DNA of 64,000 nucleotides from Pseudoclavibacter sp. CFCC 11306 (lineage in GTDB: Bacteria; Actinomycetota; Actinomycetes; Actinomycetales; Microbacteriaceae), in the NCBI RefSeq assembly GCF_008831235.1, contig NZ_WBKF01000001.1, positions 1,174,529 to 1,238,528 on the forward strand, in the 5' to 3' direction. A program made the translations under genes and the position numbers. How positions within the stretch are numbered: the stretch's first letter is position 1; every line of letters begins with the position of its first letter. Of the stretch, positions 30,329 to 37,332 are shown piece by piece. The notes beneath the pieces are model-generated. The model was not told the origin of the DNA. It searched no databases and saw only the letters and a list, made by a program, of their open reading frames with translations.

Positions 30329-31900
30329 TCAGCGTTTCGGCAGCACGAACCAGGCCGCCGCAGCCGCCGCGACCATCAGGATCGCTCCGATGACCGACGT
30401 CATGACGACGCCTCCCTCGAACGCAGCGTTGGCCATGCTCATGAGCTCCGCACCGAGATCGTTCGGCAGCGACGCAGCGACCTGCTCGGCGCCGGCGAGC
30501 GTCTCTCGGGCGCGTGCGCCGGCATCCGTATCGACGCCGTCAGGCACGACCAGCGCGCCGCGATAGTGCGCCGTGAGCAGCCCGCCGAGCAGCGCCGTGC
30601 CGAGCACGGCTCCGACTTCGTAGGCCGTCTCTGAGAGTGCGGATGCCGCCCCGGCTCGGTCTTTGGGTGCGGCTGAGAGAATGAGGTCGTTCGAGAGCGT
30701 CTCGGCCATGCCGACGCCGACTCCGAGAATGACGAAGGCGATGAGGACGATCTGCCAGGCGGATCCGGCGCCGAACGCAGCCATGAGCACGTAGGCCGTG
30801 GCCGAGAGCAGCACCGATCCGGTGATGATGACGCGCGCCGTGACACGCTTGGACAGGGGCACGACGGCGAATCCCGCGATGATCATCAGCACGATGCCCG
30901 GCAGCAGCACCACCCCGGCCGCCAGCGGGGTGAGGCCGACGACGATCTGCAGATGCTGGCTGACGAAGAAGAGAAAGCCGACCATCGAGACGACGCTGAG
31001 CAGGTTGACCGCGATGCTGCCGCTGAAGAGCGGGTTGCGGAACAGCGTGAGGTCCAGCAGCGGCACGGGGCGACGAAGCTGGCGGCGCACGAACCAGGCG
31101 CCGACGGCGACGCCGACCACGATCGAGACGATCGGCTGCAGGCCGAAGCCCTGAGCGGCGAACTCCTTGATGCCCAGCACGATGGTGACAAGCGCGACGA
31201 TCGAGGCGAGCATTCCGGGCACGTCGATGGGGCCCGGATGCGGGTCGCGGGACTCTCTGACGAGCAGCGGCGTCAGGATGAACAGCGGCAGCAGCACAGG
31301 CAGTGCGATGAGGAAGATCGCGTTCCAGTGGAAGTGCTCCAGCACCACGCCGCCGACCAGCGGGCCTGCAGCAGAGCCCGCCGAGAAGCATCCTGCCCAT
31401 ACGGCGATCGCGACTCGGCGCTGATTGCGGTCGCGGAAGATACCGCGGATCAGGGCAAGGGTCGACGGCATCAGCATGGCGCCGAAGATGCCCGTGAGGC
31501 CGCGCAGCAGGATCAGTTCCAGCGCGGTCGTCGCAAATGCGCTGGCAACAGAGAAGACGGCGAACCCGGCGGCCCCGATGAGCAGCAGGCGGCGACGGCC
31601 GATGCGGTCTCCCAGGCTGCCCATGGTGACGAGCAGGCCGGCGAGCACGATCGAGTAGGCGTCGATGATCCAGAGCTGCTGTGCGGCGTCTGGCTCAAGT
31701 GCCTCGGCGATGTGCGGAAGCGCGAGGCTCAGCACCGTGTTGTCGATCGAGACCAGCAGCACCGGGAGCATCAGCACCGCCAGCGCGATCCAGTCTCGAG
31801 CCGTCGCGAGCGGGGGCGTCTCGACCGATTCCGCCCGCAGACTGCCTGCGGCGCGGTGGTCGGTTTCTCTGACTGCTTCAGGGGATTCTTGCTGCCTCAC
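30329..31900 (-). CDS. MFS drug transporter, DHA2 type (14 helices)
   Basis: Efflux transporter of 523 residues. Helix 1 carries VSIDNTVLSLALP, the DHA2 motif D1, and motif A reads GSLGDRIGRRRLL between helices 2 and 3. Helix count and length match the SmvA/EmrB group. I place the start at the GTG at 31900; the open frame continues through the divergent regulator gene but has no family match there. TACAGT ends 7 nt before the GTG, suggesting a leaderless message. The neighbouring TetR gene and operator indicate drug- or stress-induced expression. Confidence 0.88.
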   Translation of the reverse strand: MRQQESPEAVRETDHRAAGSLRAESVETPPLATARDWIALAVLMLPVLLVSIDNTVLSLALPHIAEALEPDAAQQLWIIDAYSIVLAGLLVTMGSLGDRIGRRRLLLIGAAGFAVFSVASAFATTALELILLRGLTGIFGAMLMPSTLALIRGIFRDRNQRRVAIAVWAGCFSAGSAAGPLVGGVVLEHFHWNAIFLIALPVLLPLFILTPLLVRESRDPHPGPIDVPGMLASIVALVTIVLGIKEFAAQGFGLQPIVSIVVGVAVGAWFVRRQLRRPVPLLDLTLFRNPLFSGSIAVNLLSVVSMVGFLFFVSQHLQIVVGLTPLAAGVVLLPGIVLMIIAGFAVVPLSKRVTARVIITGSVLLSATAYVLMAAFGAGSAWQIVLIAFVILGVGVGMAETLSNDLILSAAPKDRAGAASALSETAYEVGAVLGTALLGGLLTAHYRGALVVPDGVDTDAGARARETLAGAEQVAASLPNDLGAELMSMANAAFEGGVVMTSVIGAILMVAAAAAAWFVLPKR

Positions 31901-31911
31901 ACGAGATACTG

Positions 31912-31927
31912 TACCGTACGGACGGTA
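31912..31927. promoter_or_regulatory. TetR-type operator
   Basis: The near-palindrome TACCGTACGGACGGTA has perfect outer arms TACCGT/ACGGTA around 4 bp. It lies directly upstream of the MFS -10 element and in the gap to the divergent TetR gene. A repressor bound here would block the MFS promoter and probably its own. Confidence 0.65.
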
Positions 31928-32033
31928 TAGTTGCCATAGGGGCACAATGGAGTGAGCTGAGCAGACGACGACACTGGTGGCGAAACCGGAAACGACGCAT
32001 ACGACCGAGCCGATGACTCGCAGGACGTCGAGT

Positions 32034-32624
32034 ATGACATCCACCAGACCGACCACAGGAGCGAAGATCAACGTGAGTGACAGACCGGCCCGCGAGCGGG
32101 TGCTCGACGCATACATCGACCTGCTGCTCGACTCCGGCGAGCGCGCTGCGACGCTCGAGGCCGTCGCCGAGCGCGCCGAGGTCTCGAAAGGCGGGCTGCT
32201 GTACCACTTCGCGTCGAAGAGCGACCTCGAGCGCGGCCTGCTCGAACGTCTCGACGCACTGATGGACGAAGACGTGCACAGTCTGGAGGGCACCGCGCTC
32301 GAGACGGTCGAGAACTTCTTGCGGACGTCGAACAACGCCGGCACTCCGCTCGATCGGGCTCTGCTCGCGACCGTTCGTCTTGCGCAGGGCAGCGAGGCGG
32401 CGCAGCAGGCCCTTCACGACGTCAACCAGCGGTGGCTGACGCTGCTGCGCAACACGGTGCACGACGAAGATCTTGCTCGCACGATTCTGCTGATCAGCGA
32501 CGGCATCTACTATGGCTCGGCGCTCTCACAGGTGCCGGCCGCACAGCAGCTCGCTCCGACCCAGCGCGACATGGAGTCGGCGATCGTCGTGGTGCGGCAG
32601 CTGATGCAGGCTGCTGAGGGCTGA
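32034..32624 (+). CDS. TetR family repressor of the adjacent MFS transporter
   Basis: Regulator of 196 residues with an N-terminal helix-turn-helix. TLEAVAERAEVSKGGLLYHF is the classical TetR recognition region (about residues 40-60). The C-terminal ligand domain resembles the TetR_C group found with DHA2 pumps. I choose the ATG at 32034 because AGGA lies 8 nt upstream. GTG codons at 31977 and 32073 are alternatives; 32073 would begin right at the HTH domain. It is divergent from the MFS gene with a palindrome between them. Confidence 0.88.
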   Translation: MTSTRPTTGAKINVSDRPARERVLDAYIDLLLDSGERAATLEAVAERAEVSKGGLLYHFASKSDLERGLLERLDALMDEDVHSLEGTALETVENFLRTSNNAGTPLDRALLATVRLAQGSEAAQQALHDVNQRWLTLLRNTVHDEDLARTILLISDGIYYGSALSQVPAAQQLAPTQRDMESAIVVVRQLMQAAEG

Positions 32625-32630
32625 GCACGC

Positions 32631-33275
32631 TCACGCCGCCGGCCCGCTCAGTGTGATCGGTTCCGCCGGTGCAGCATCTACACGAGCCTGCAGCCCCTCA
32701 CGCACCCGGGGCCAGTCGTCTGCGACGATCGAGAAGATCGCCGCATCACGCCAGCTGCCGTCAGCACGCGGCTGGTCACGCCGCGAGATGCCCTCGAAGG
32801 TGGCGCCCAGCTTGAGGATAGCCCGCCGCGAATGCTCGTTGCGGGCGTCGGCCTGAATGCGCACTCGCCCGAAACCGTGATCGAACGCGAGGCTGAGCAG
32901 CAGCAGTTTCGTCTCGGCATTGACCGAGGTGCCCCAGACGTGCGGATGGTAGGCCGTCCAGCCGAGGTGCAGGCGCTCCTTATGCAGCTCGAAGTCGGTC
33001 AGAGAGCTGGTGCCGATGACATGCCCGTCGTCAGGGCCGTCGAGCACACGCACGACGAACGGCAGCCCCACCCGCCATGGGTAATAGCCGCGCGCCCACT
33101 CGGTGAAGCTCGGCAGGTCGGCGTGGTAGTTAGCTGCTCCCCCGCCATAGCCGTCTGCGAAGATCTCGGGACGTCCGATCGCCGCGTGCAGGGCGGGCAG
33201 ATCCTGTTCTGTGAGCGGGTCGAGGCGGATGCGGTGGCCGAGCAGGTGCTGCGGCAGCGGTGCGATGGCGGTCAT
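32631..33275 (-). CDS. GNAT family N-acetyltransferase (RimJ/RimL-like)
   Basis: Acetyltransferase of 214 residues. The order of elements is that of the RimJ/RimL subgroup: LTEQDLPALHAAI, then VIGTSSLTDFELHKERLHLG, then the acetyl-CoA region with FGRVRIQADARNEHSRRAI and KLGATFEGISRRD. The substrate is unknown. The ATG at 33275 follows a TACAGT element (33282-33287 on the complement) by 6 nt and has no ribosome site, so the message is probably leaderless. It is the last chromosomal gene before the phage boundary. Confidence 0.87.
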   Translation of the reverse strand: MTAIAPLPQHLLGHRIRLDPLTEQDLPALHAAIGRPEIFADGYGGGAANYHADLPSFTEWARGYYPWRVGLPFVVRVLDGPDDGHVIGTSSLTDFELHKERLHLGWTAYHPHVWGTSVNAETKLLLLSLAFDHGFGRVRIQADARNEHSRRAILKLGATFEGISRRDQPRADGSWRDAAIFSIVADDWPRVREGLQARVDAAPAEPITLSGPAA

Positions 33276-33281
33276 GTGAGC

Positions 33282-33287
33282 ACTGTA
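33282..33287 (-). promoter_or_regulatory. -10 element of a leaderless GNAT message
   Basis: TACAGT on the minus strand, 6 nt before the ATG at 33275. The same hexamer precedes the MFS start at 31900 at similar distance. No convincing -35 is visible. Confidence 0.4.
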
Positions 33288-33309
33288 CTCTGCCGAGGCC
33301 AACAGACGG

Positions 33310-33353
33310 CGAAGGCCCCGCACCCAGTTAACACACTGGATACAGGGCCTTCG
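33310..33353 (-). terminator. Terminator downstream of the tRNA-Ser relic
   Basis: CGAAGGCCC (33310-33318) pairs with GGGCCTTCG (33345-33353), and the loop holds a second stem CCAGT/ACTGG (33324-33328 with 33335-33339). It begins 6 nt beyond the CCA end of the tRNA-like sequence, as expected for a tRNA gene terminator. It marks the host side of the phage junction. Confidence 0.65.
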
Positions 33354-33358
33354 ACCTG

Positions 33359-33413
33359 TGGCGGTGACGGCGGGATTTGAACCCGCCAAGCAGGCCTACT
33401 CGGGCGTGTCACC
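33359..33413 (-). pseudogene. tRNA-Ser-like relic without anticodon arm (phage attachment site)
   Basis: Read on the minus strand, the element starts GGTGACA and continues with CGCCCGAG-TAGGCCT, like a serine tRNA D arm. It then jumps to a complete T arm (GCGGG-TTCAAAT-CCCGC), the acceptor strand CGTCACC, discriminator G and an encoded CCA. Six of seven acceptor pairs form. The whole is about 55 nt, so the anticodon and long variable arms are absent and it cannot decode. It lies exactly between chromosomal and phage genes, and a terminator follows it. The 3' part is the expected core of an att site; the matching 5' part is unexpected. Confidence 0.6.
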
Positions 33414-33486
33414 CCAGTGTTTACGCGGGTCGCCGCGTCACCAGACGATCACCTGTGACCGTCTACAGCCGCGTTTCGTTGAAATT

Positions 33487-33735
33487 TCAACGCGCCACGG
33501 CGAAGCACATCGGCACGCCGATACCAATCACGAACAGCATGACAGCGAAGAGCACGATCTTCCCGACGGGCGGCCCCTGCCTCACCACTCGCACGGGCAC
33601 CGCACGCTGCGCTCGCTGCACGCTCGGCGTCGACGGGGCAGCCGGTGCCGTGTCGCGCAGCTCTGCACCCCATGCCTGACCATCCCACCAGCGCGTCTTA
33701 CCGTCCGGTGCTTTCCGCCATTCCCCCATGCTCAT
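33487..33735 (-). CDS. Small DUF2510-like membrane protein
   Basis: Protein of 82 residues. The N-terminus WRKAPDGKTRWWDGQAWG is a variant of the DUF2510 motif, common in actinobacterial membrane and secreted proteins. One hydrophobic helix follows near the C-terminus (about residues 58-80). An in-frame ATG two codons later is equally possible. It overlaps the metallopeptidase gene by 4 nt, so it is the distal gene of the immunity operon. Confidence 0.75.
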   Translation of the reverse strand: MSMGEWRKAPDGKTRWWDGQAWGAELRDTAPAAPSTPSVQRAQRAVPVRVVRQGPPVGKIVLFAVMLFVIGIGVPMCFAVAR

Positions 33736-34154
33736 GCCCCTATCGCGTCGTCGGTGAGATTCGGCACCATCCTACCTGTGGCGTCCAGATGCACGGTCAG
33801 CAGGTGCGGGGACACCTGCAGATCGACCGCCCACCGCGCCGCACACCGCGGGTACGTGCGCATCAGGTCGTCGAGGCGGTCGTCGTCGATCAGCCTGGCT
33901 GCCGCGCGCTCGTCGGCCAGGCGCTCGATGCGTGGCTTCGTCAGCCGGGTCGGCCGGTCATGCGAGCGGGCATGCTCGACCTCGTGAGCGAGCACGGAGC
34001 GTCTGGCGATCGGTTCGAGGCCAGGGCGCAGCACGATGAGTCGGAAGTCGTCGAGATAGAGGCCGTTCTCGTCGCACCGGAGTGGCTGCGCCCATTCGAT
34101 GACGCGGGCGCCGAGACGGTCTGCCTCGACGCCCGGATCGTACGTCTCCCCCAT
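33732..34154 (-). CDS. ImmA/IrrE family metallopeptidase
   Basis: Protein of 140 residues with the zinc motif HEVEH (HExxH, about residues 57-61) and a downstream ERLADERAA helix typical of the ImmA/IrrE group. Such proteases cleave the phage repressor after DNA damage or a peptide signal, as ImmA does for ImmR in ICEBs1. The gene follows the repressor by 11 bp on the same strand, so it probably triggers induction of this phage. Confidence 0.88.
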   Translation of the reverse strand: MGETYDPGVEADRLGARVIEWAQPLRCDENGLYLDDFRLIVLRPGLEPIARRSVLAHEVEHARSHDRPTRLTKPRIERLADERAAARLIDDDRLDDLMRTYPRCAARWAVDLQVSPHLLTVHLDATGRMVPNLTDDAIGA

Positions 34155-34165
34155 GCTTCCCCCTA

Positions 34166-34576
34166 TCAGTCCAGGTCGCTCTCTTCGAGCCCGCCCTGGT
34201 CATGCGACGCGGCCCTGCGCTCATCCTCATCCATGCCACCGACACGCGAGATCGGCAGGTCATAGACCTGGGCTGACTCCCCGCCGAGCTTCATGCGGCG
34301 CAGCACCTCCTCGGCAAGCTGCGCATCGGTAGCGTCCGACAACGCGCTGTGCCCAGCAACGTCAATGACGTCAGCCTCTGTGAGATAGCCCGCAGCGACG
34401 AGCCCTTCGATCGCGGGGACGTCGTAGGCGTGTGCAAGAGAGATGACTTGCTCGGGCGTCAGGTCGTCTGGCAGGCGGCGCGACAGTGTTGAGAGCCCGA
34501 TGCCCGAGCGCTTGCTCACGTCGCGGAGGCTATCGCGCCCGATCGTCTTGCTGATCCATGTCTTCATCGTTGTCAT
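34166..34576 (-). CDS. Phage immunity repressor (HTH)
   Basis: DNA-binding protein of 136 residues. The N-terminal helix-turn-helix is SLRDVSKRSGIGLSTLSRRL (about residues 13-32). A middle part resembles small actinophage repressors, and the acidic C-terminus ends in SDLD. It is leftward, divergent from the Cro-like gene, with palindromic operators at its 5' end. The start may be the ATG at 34576 or the one at 34567; an upstream ATG at 34606 overlaps the operator. ImmA follows, forming the usual repressor/anti-repressor protease pair. Confidence 0.82.
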   Translation of the reverse strand: MTTMKTWISKTIGRDSLRDVSKRSGIGLSTLSRRLPDDLTPEQVISLAHAYDVPAIEGLVAAGYLTEADVIDVAGHSALSDATDAQLAEEVLRRMKLGGESAQVYDLPISRVGGMDEDERRAASHDQGGLEESDLD

Positions 34577-34698
34577 GTTCCAAGTTTGCAACACCCAATG
34601 TTGCATGTCAAGAAAGTTTTTTCGCTTTCGACTTGCGCATGTTCCAACACTGTGCCTAAGGTGTTCTCGTACCGCAACGAACGTTCCGACTTAGGAAC
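34574..34698. promoter_or_regulatory. Phage immunity control region with operators
   Basis: A perfect inverted repeat TGCAACA-N5-TGTTGCA lies at 34587-34605. The 10-mer CATGTTCCAA occurs twice (34574-34583 and 34638-34647), and GTTCC-N6-GGAAC forms another inverted repeat at 34683-34698. A rightward promoter TTGCGC (34633-34638), 18 nt, TAAGGT (34657-34662) runs between them. This is the expected switch between repressor and Cro-like gene. Confidence 0.65.
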
Positions 34699-34712
34699 AG
34701 GAGGTGAACACA

Positions 34713-35006
34713 GTGACCATCACAGCACCAGCCACTGACAGCAAGCGCCACGCGACAGCAGTCATCCGACCAGGGCTGCTCGACCGGCTCAAAGCGCTCC
34801 ACGGGCTGCGCACAGACTCTGCGCTCGCAGGAGCCATCGGCATCAGCGAGAGCACCCTTTCCAAACTGCGCAATGGCGGCGAGCCATCCATCAGCGTCGT
34901 GACCTCGATCGTCCAAGGCTTCGGCCTGGGCTTCGGCGAGGTCGTCATCGCCGTCGACGCACTCACCGCAGCCGAGCGGCGCGAGCTCAAGAAGCTCGCC
35001 GCATAG
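34713..35006 (+). CDS. Cro-like HTH protein
   Basis: Protein of 97 residues with the helix-turn-helix ALAGAIGISESTLSKLRNGG (about residues 42-61). It is the first rightward gene and faces the repressor, the position of Cro. GGAGG lies 8 nt before the GTG at 34713; a GTG at 34704 is in frame but overlaps that ribosome site. Confidence 0.8.
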   Translation: MTITAPATDSKRHATAVIRPGLLDRLKALHGLRTDSALAGAIGISESTLSKLRNGGEPSISVVTSIVQGFGLGFGEVVIAVDALTAAERRELKKLAA

Positions 35007-35023
35007 ACCCCACCGACAAGAAA

Positions 35024-35052
35024 GGCCCCACCGGATCACACCCGGCAGGGCC
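35024..35052 (+). terminator. Weak hairpin after the Cro-like gene
   Basis: GGCCC (35024-35028) and GGGCC (35048-35052) enclose CCGG/CCGG, with one bulge. It lies between the Cro-like and the excisionase-like gene and may attenuate early transcription. Confidence 0.35.
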
Positions 35053-35076
35053 AAGAACACGAGAGGAAAGGCTCTC

Positions 35077-35349
35077 ATGCCTGACACCAATCCTACCGGC
35101 GACCGCCCGGCCGTCTACACCCTCGACGAGGTCGCGGAGATCCTGCGCGTCCCCCGCGACCTGGTGCGCAAACGCATCTACTCCGGCGCATGGCCACACA
35201 CCAAGGTGAGCGAGCGCAACCGGGTCATCACCCACGACGACCTCGAAGCGATCTTCGAACTGCTGCACGAGACGCCCGTCGCCGACTCCGGGGCACGCCG
35301 CCGCGCAGAGTCCACCGAGCTGCACCGACTCCTCAAGGCGGTGATCTGA
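35077..35349 (+). CDS. Excisionase-like HTH protein
   Basis: Small DNA-binding protein of 90 residues. It has the winged-helix HTH_17 pattern YTLDEVAEILRVPRDLVRKR then RVITHDDLEAIFE, as in excisionases and MerR-like phage regulators. A preceding AGAGGAAAGG gives a strong ribosome site. It could be the recombination directionality factor of this phage, but no integrase is nearby, so a regulatory role is equally likely. Confidence 0.75.
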   Translation: MPDTNPTGDRPAVYTLDEVAEILRVPRDLVRKRIYSGAWPHTKVSERNRVITHDDLEAIFELLHETPVADSGARRRAESTELHRLLKAVI

Positions 35350-35350
35350 C

Positions 35351-35593
35351 ATGACCCGCTTCCACATGATCTGCACCGTCTGGCTACTCACCCTCCTGAC
35401 CGTGATCGCATTCTCTGCCGCGCTCGTCACCGTGCCCGGCTGGGTGTGGGCGGTGCTCGGCGCTGCGGCGATCATCCTCATCGGCCTGGCCATCGCCGGT
35501 TCCATCACCCAGATGGTCGACGAATGGCGAGCCGAAGCCGACCCCGACGCCGTGCTCGAGCCGGCCCGCGACCACGGGAGGCGGGCAGCATGA
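35351..35593 (+). CDS. Small phage membrane protein
   Basis: Protein of 80 residues with two membrane helices (about residues 7-30 and 32-52) and a charged C-terminus. The family is not recognised. It starts 2 bp after the previous stop and overlaps the next gene (ATGA). Early membrane proteins of this size may act in exclusion or host takeover, but nothing here shows it. Confidence 0.65.
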   Translation: MTRFHMICTVWLLTLLTVIAFSAALVTVPGWVWAVLGAAAIILIGLAIAGSITQMVDEWRAEADPDAVLEPARDHGRRAA

Positions 35594-35943
35594 GCCGCAG
35601 CAAGCAGAAGGGCACCGCGTTCGAGACGGCGCTCGCAGGCTACCTGTCCGACGTGGTCGGGCAGCCGGTCGAACGCCGGGCACTCAAGGGCACCGCCGAT
35701 GACGGCGACCTGCACCTGCCCACACCTGGCGGGCGGATCGTCATCGAGGCGAAGAACCATCAGCGCATGGAGCTCGCCGACTGGGTCGCCCAGGCGGACG
35801 CCGAAGCGGGCAACGCTGACAAGCGCTTCCCGGACGTGCTCGGCGGGGTCGTGGTGCACAAGCGCCGCGGCAAAGGCCAGCCAGCCGACCAGTACGTGAC
35901 CCTCACCCTGGCCACTTTCCTCACCATCCTCAACCTCATCTGA
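35590..35943 (+). CDS. PD-(D/E)XK nuclease, Holliday-junction-resolvase-like
   Basis: Protein of 117 residues. The N-terminal SRSKQKGTAFETALAGYL is the resolvase-like helix with a conserved Glu, followed by DDGDLHLP and IVIEAKNHQ, which supply the D and ExK of the nuclease core. The length and order fit small phage resolvases that debranch replicating DNA. The ATG at 35590 overlaps the previous stop; upstream open codons are a shadow of the membrane gene. Confidence 0.78.
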   Translation: MSRSKQKGTAFETALAGYLSDVVGQPVERRALKGTADDGDLHLPTPGGRIVIEAKNHQRMELADWVAQADAEAGNADKRFPDVLGGVVVHKRRGKGQPADQYVTLTLATFLTILNLI

Positions 35944-35959
35944 AACGGAGCACACCAGC

Positions 35960-36325
35960 ATGACCGAGAACACCACCACCCAGACCACGGACGAGCAGCT
36001 GCGCGCCCTCGCGATCGAACGCCTCGACTTGGCCAACGAGATCGCCGAGCGCAAGGAACGCATCGAGCAGATCGACGAAGTGCTCCTGCAGCACATCAGC
36101 GAACCCCGCACCGACCTGCTGCCCGGCTTCAAGGTGCGCATCCAGCAGGGCGCCCACCGCATCGACGCGAAGAAGCTGGCCAGCGCCTACCCGGCGGGCG
36201 AGTTCCCGCAGCTCTACGAGGCGAAGCTCTCCACTGCCCTTGTGAAGGCGCAGTTCGCCCCTGCCGCGCTCGAGGCGTTCCAGACGCAGTCGGCGCCGGC
36301 CATCCGCATCGACGAGGTGAAGTGA
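35960..36325 (+). CDS. Phage protein with N-terminal coiled coil
   Basis: Protein of 121 residues. Residues 10-50 (LRALAIERLDLANEIAERK and on) form a probable coiled coil. The C-terminal half includes GFKVRIQQGAHRIDAKKLA, reminiscent of Gp157-type or host-nuclease-inhibitor proteins of siphoviruses. It ends overlapping the start of the next gene. The function is not established. Confidence 0.7.
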   Translation: MTENTTTQTTDEQLRALAIERLDLANEIAERKERIEQIDEVLLQHISEPRTDLLPGFKVRIQQGAHRIDAKKLASAYPAGEFPQLYEAKLSTALVKAQFAPAALEAFQTQSAPAIRIDEVK

Positions 36326-36555
36326 TGGGCGCCCAGAAATGGCGTCGCCTGCGCCGCGCCTACAGCTTCGCCCGCCGCCACCAAGACCCGCTCGGTGAGC
36401 CCAAGCGGTTCCGGGCAATCGTCGAAGAGATGCACCAGCGCGTGCACGCCGCCGAATCACGCCGAACAGCCAAACAGCTGAAGACCGCGATCCTCAACGT
36501 CATCCAAGAAGCCAAGACACAGCAGCTCATTGAACGCCTCGAGAAGGAGATGTGA
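36325..36555 (+). CDS. Small basic helical phage protein
   Basis: Protein of 76 residues, strongly basic at the N-terminus (KWRRLRRAYSFARRHQ) and helical throughout. It is not recognised. TGATG overlap with the upstream gene indicates coupling. It may bind nucleic acid by charge alone. Confidence 0.6.
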   Translation: MGAQKWRRLRRAYSFARRHQDPLGEPKRFRAIVEEMHQRVHAAESRRTAKQLKTAILNVIQEAKTQQLIERLEKEM

Positions 36556-36557
36556 CC

Positions 36558-36812
36558 ATGCCTGCCTCGCACATTCGTTTCCGCTCCGCAGCCGTGCTCG
36601 CCGACCTCGACGTGCCGGGAGTCGCCCAGACGTTGCGGGTGCGCACACCCGTCGTCGAGGGCGGTGCCATCCGCGACCGGGTGCTCCTCATCCCCGTCGC
36701 CGAGGCCGCCAAGTTGGCCGAGGTGCTCACCGAGGCCACGCAGGGCATGCACCAGCGACCGGCCAACATCTTCCGGCTGTCACACACCGGAGACAGGACA
36801 CCAGCAGCATGA
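36558..36812 (+). CDS. Hypothetical phage protein
   Basis: Protein of 84 residues with mixed strand and helix content (SHIRFRSAAVLADLDVPG, then VVEGGAIRDRVLLIPVAEAA). No family is recognised. AGAAGGAGAT just upstream of the ATG at 36558 is a strong ribosome site; a GTG two codons earlier is unlikely. It overlaps the next start by 4 nt. Confidence 0.62.
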   Translation: MPASHIRFRSAAVLADLDVPGVAQTLRVRTPVVEGGAIRDRVLLIPVAEAAKLAEVLTEATQGMHQRPANIFRLSHTGDRTPAA

Positions 36813-37144
36813 GCAACAGATTCGACCAGAAGCCCGGCATGGACTACGCCCGGTGCAAGGACTGTGGTGTCACGGTGTCGACCCGACGTGAGGCCGACGA
36901 GCATATGAACGCCACGCTCGAACAGTCTGAGACTCGGCACAGTCACACGATGTTCATCCAGAACCCGACTCGACCCGAGCGCATCAGATCACGAGTCAGC
37001 GATCTCGTGGGCGACACAATCAACGATGCACTCGAGGAACTGTGCTCACTCGTGCGCGGCGGCCAGATCAGCCACGAGGAAGCCACCACCGCGATCTCCG
37101 AGTGGCCCGACTTCCGCACGGCATGGGACGAGGGTGATTTCTGA
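36809..37144 (+). CDS. Phage protein with a zinc-finger-like motif
   Basis: Protein of 111 residues. Residues 11-45 carry YARCKDCGVTV followed by a helix with EADEH and RHSH, a possible C2H2-type zinc site. The C-terminal half is helical with SDLVGDTINDALEELCSLV. No named family is recognised. The ATG overlaps the previous stop. Such small zinc proteins are common in actinophage early regions. Confidence 0.6.
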   Translation: MSNRFDQKPGMDYARCKDCGVTVSTRREADEHMNATLEQSETRHSHTMFIQNPTRPERIRSRVSDLVGDTINDALEELCSLVRGGQISHEEATTAISEWPDFRTAWDEGDF

Positions 37145-37332
37145 TGGCCGCGCAGATCAAGGTCGGGCGCACCACCAGGGGCGAGGTGCGCGTCACCATC
37201 GACGGGCGCATTCACATCCTCGACACCAAGACCGCCTCCGAGCTCGCCGAGGGCATCGCCAACATGGTCTACACGATCGACGACGACGCCGAATGGTGGG
37301 CGCGCATGGTCAGGCAGGAGCACGCATCATGA
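37144..37332 (+). CDS. Small hypothetical phage protein
   Basis: Protein of 62 residues with alternating strands (IKVGRTTRGEVRVTIDGRIH) followed by a helix. It is not recognised. Both ends overlap neighbours (TGATG upstream, ATGA downstream), which is strong evidence for translation. Confidence 0.62.
   Translation: MAAQIKVGRTTRGEVRVTIDGRIHILDTKTASELAEGIANMVYTIDDDAEWWARMVRQEHAS

Noticed and set aside
33359-33413. Functional tRNA or tmRNA
   Set aside because: There is no anticodon arm or variable arm, and the length is too short; the tmRNA tag frame is absent.
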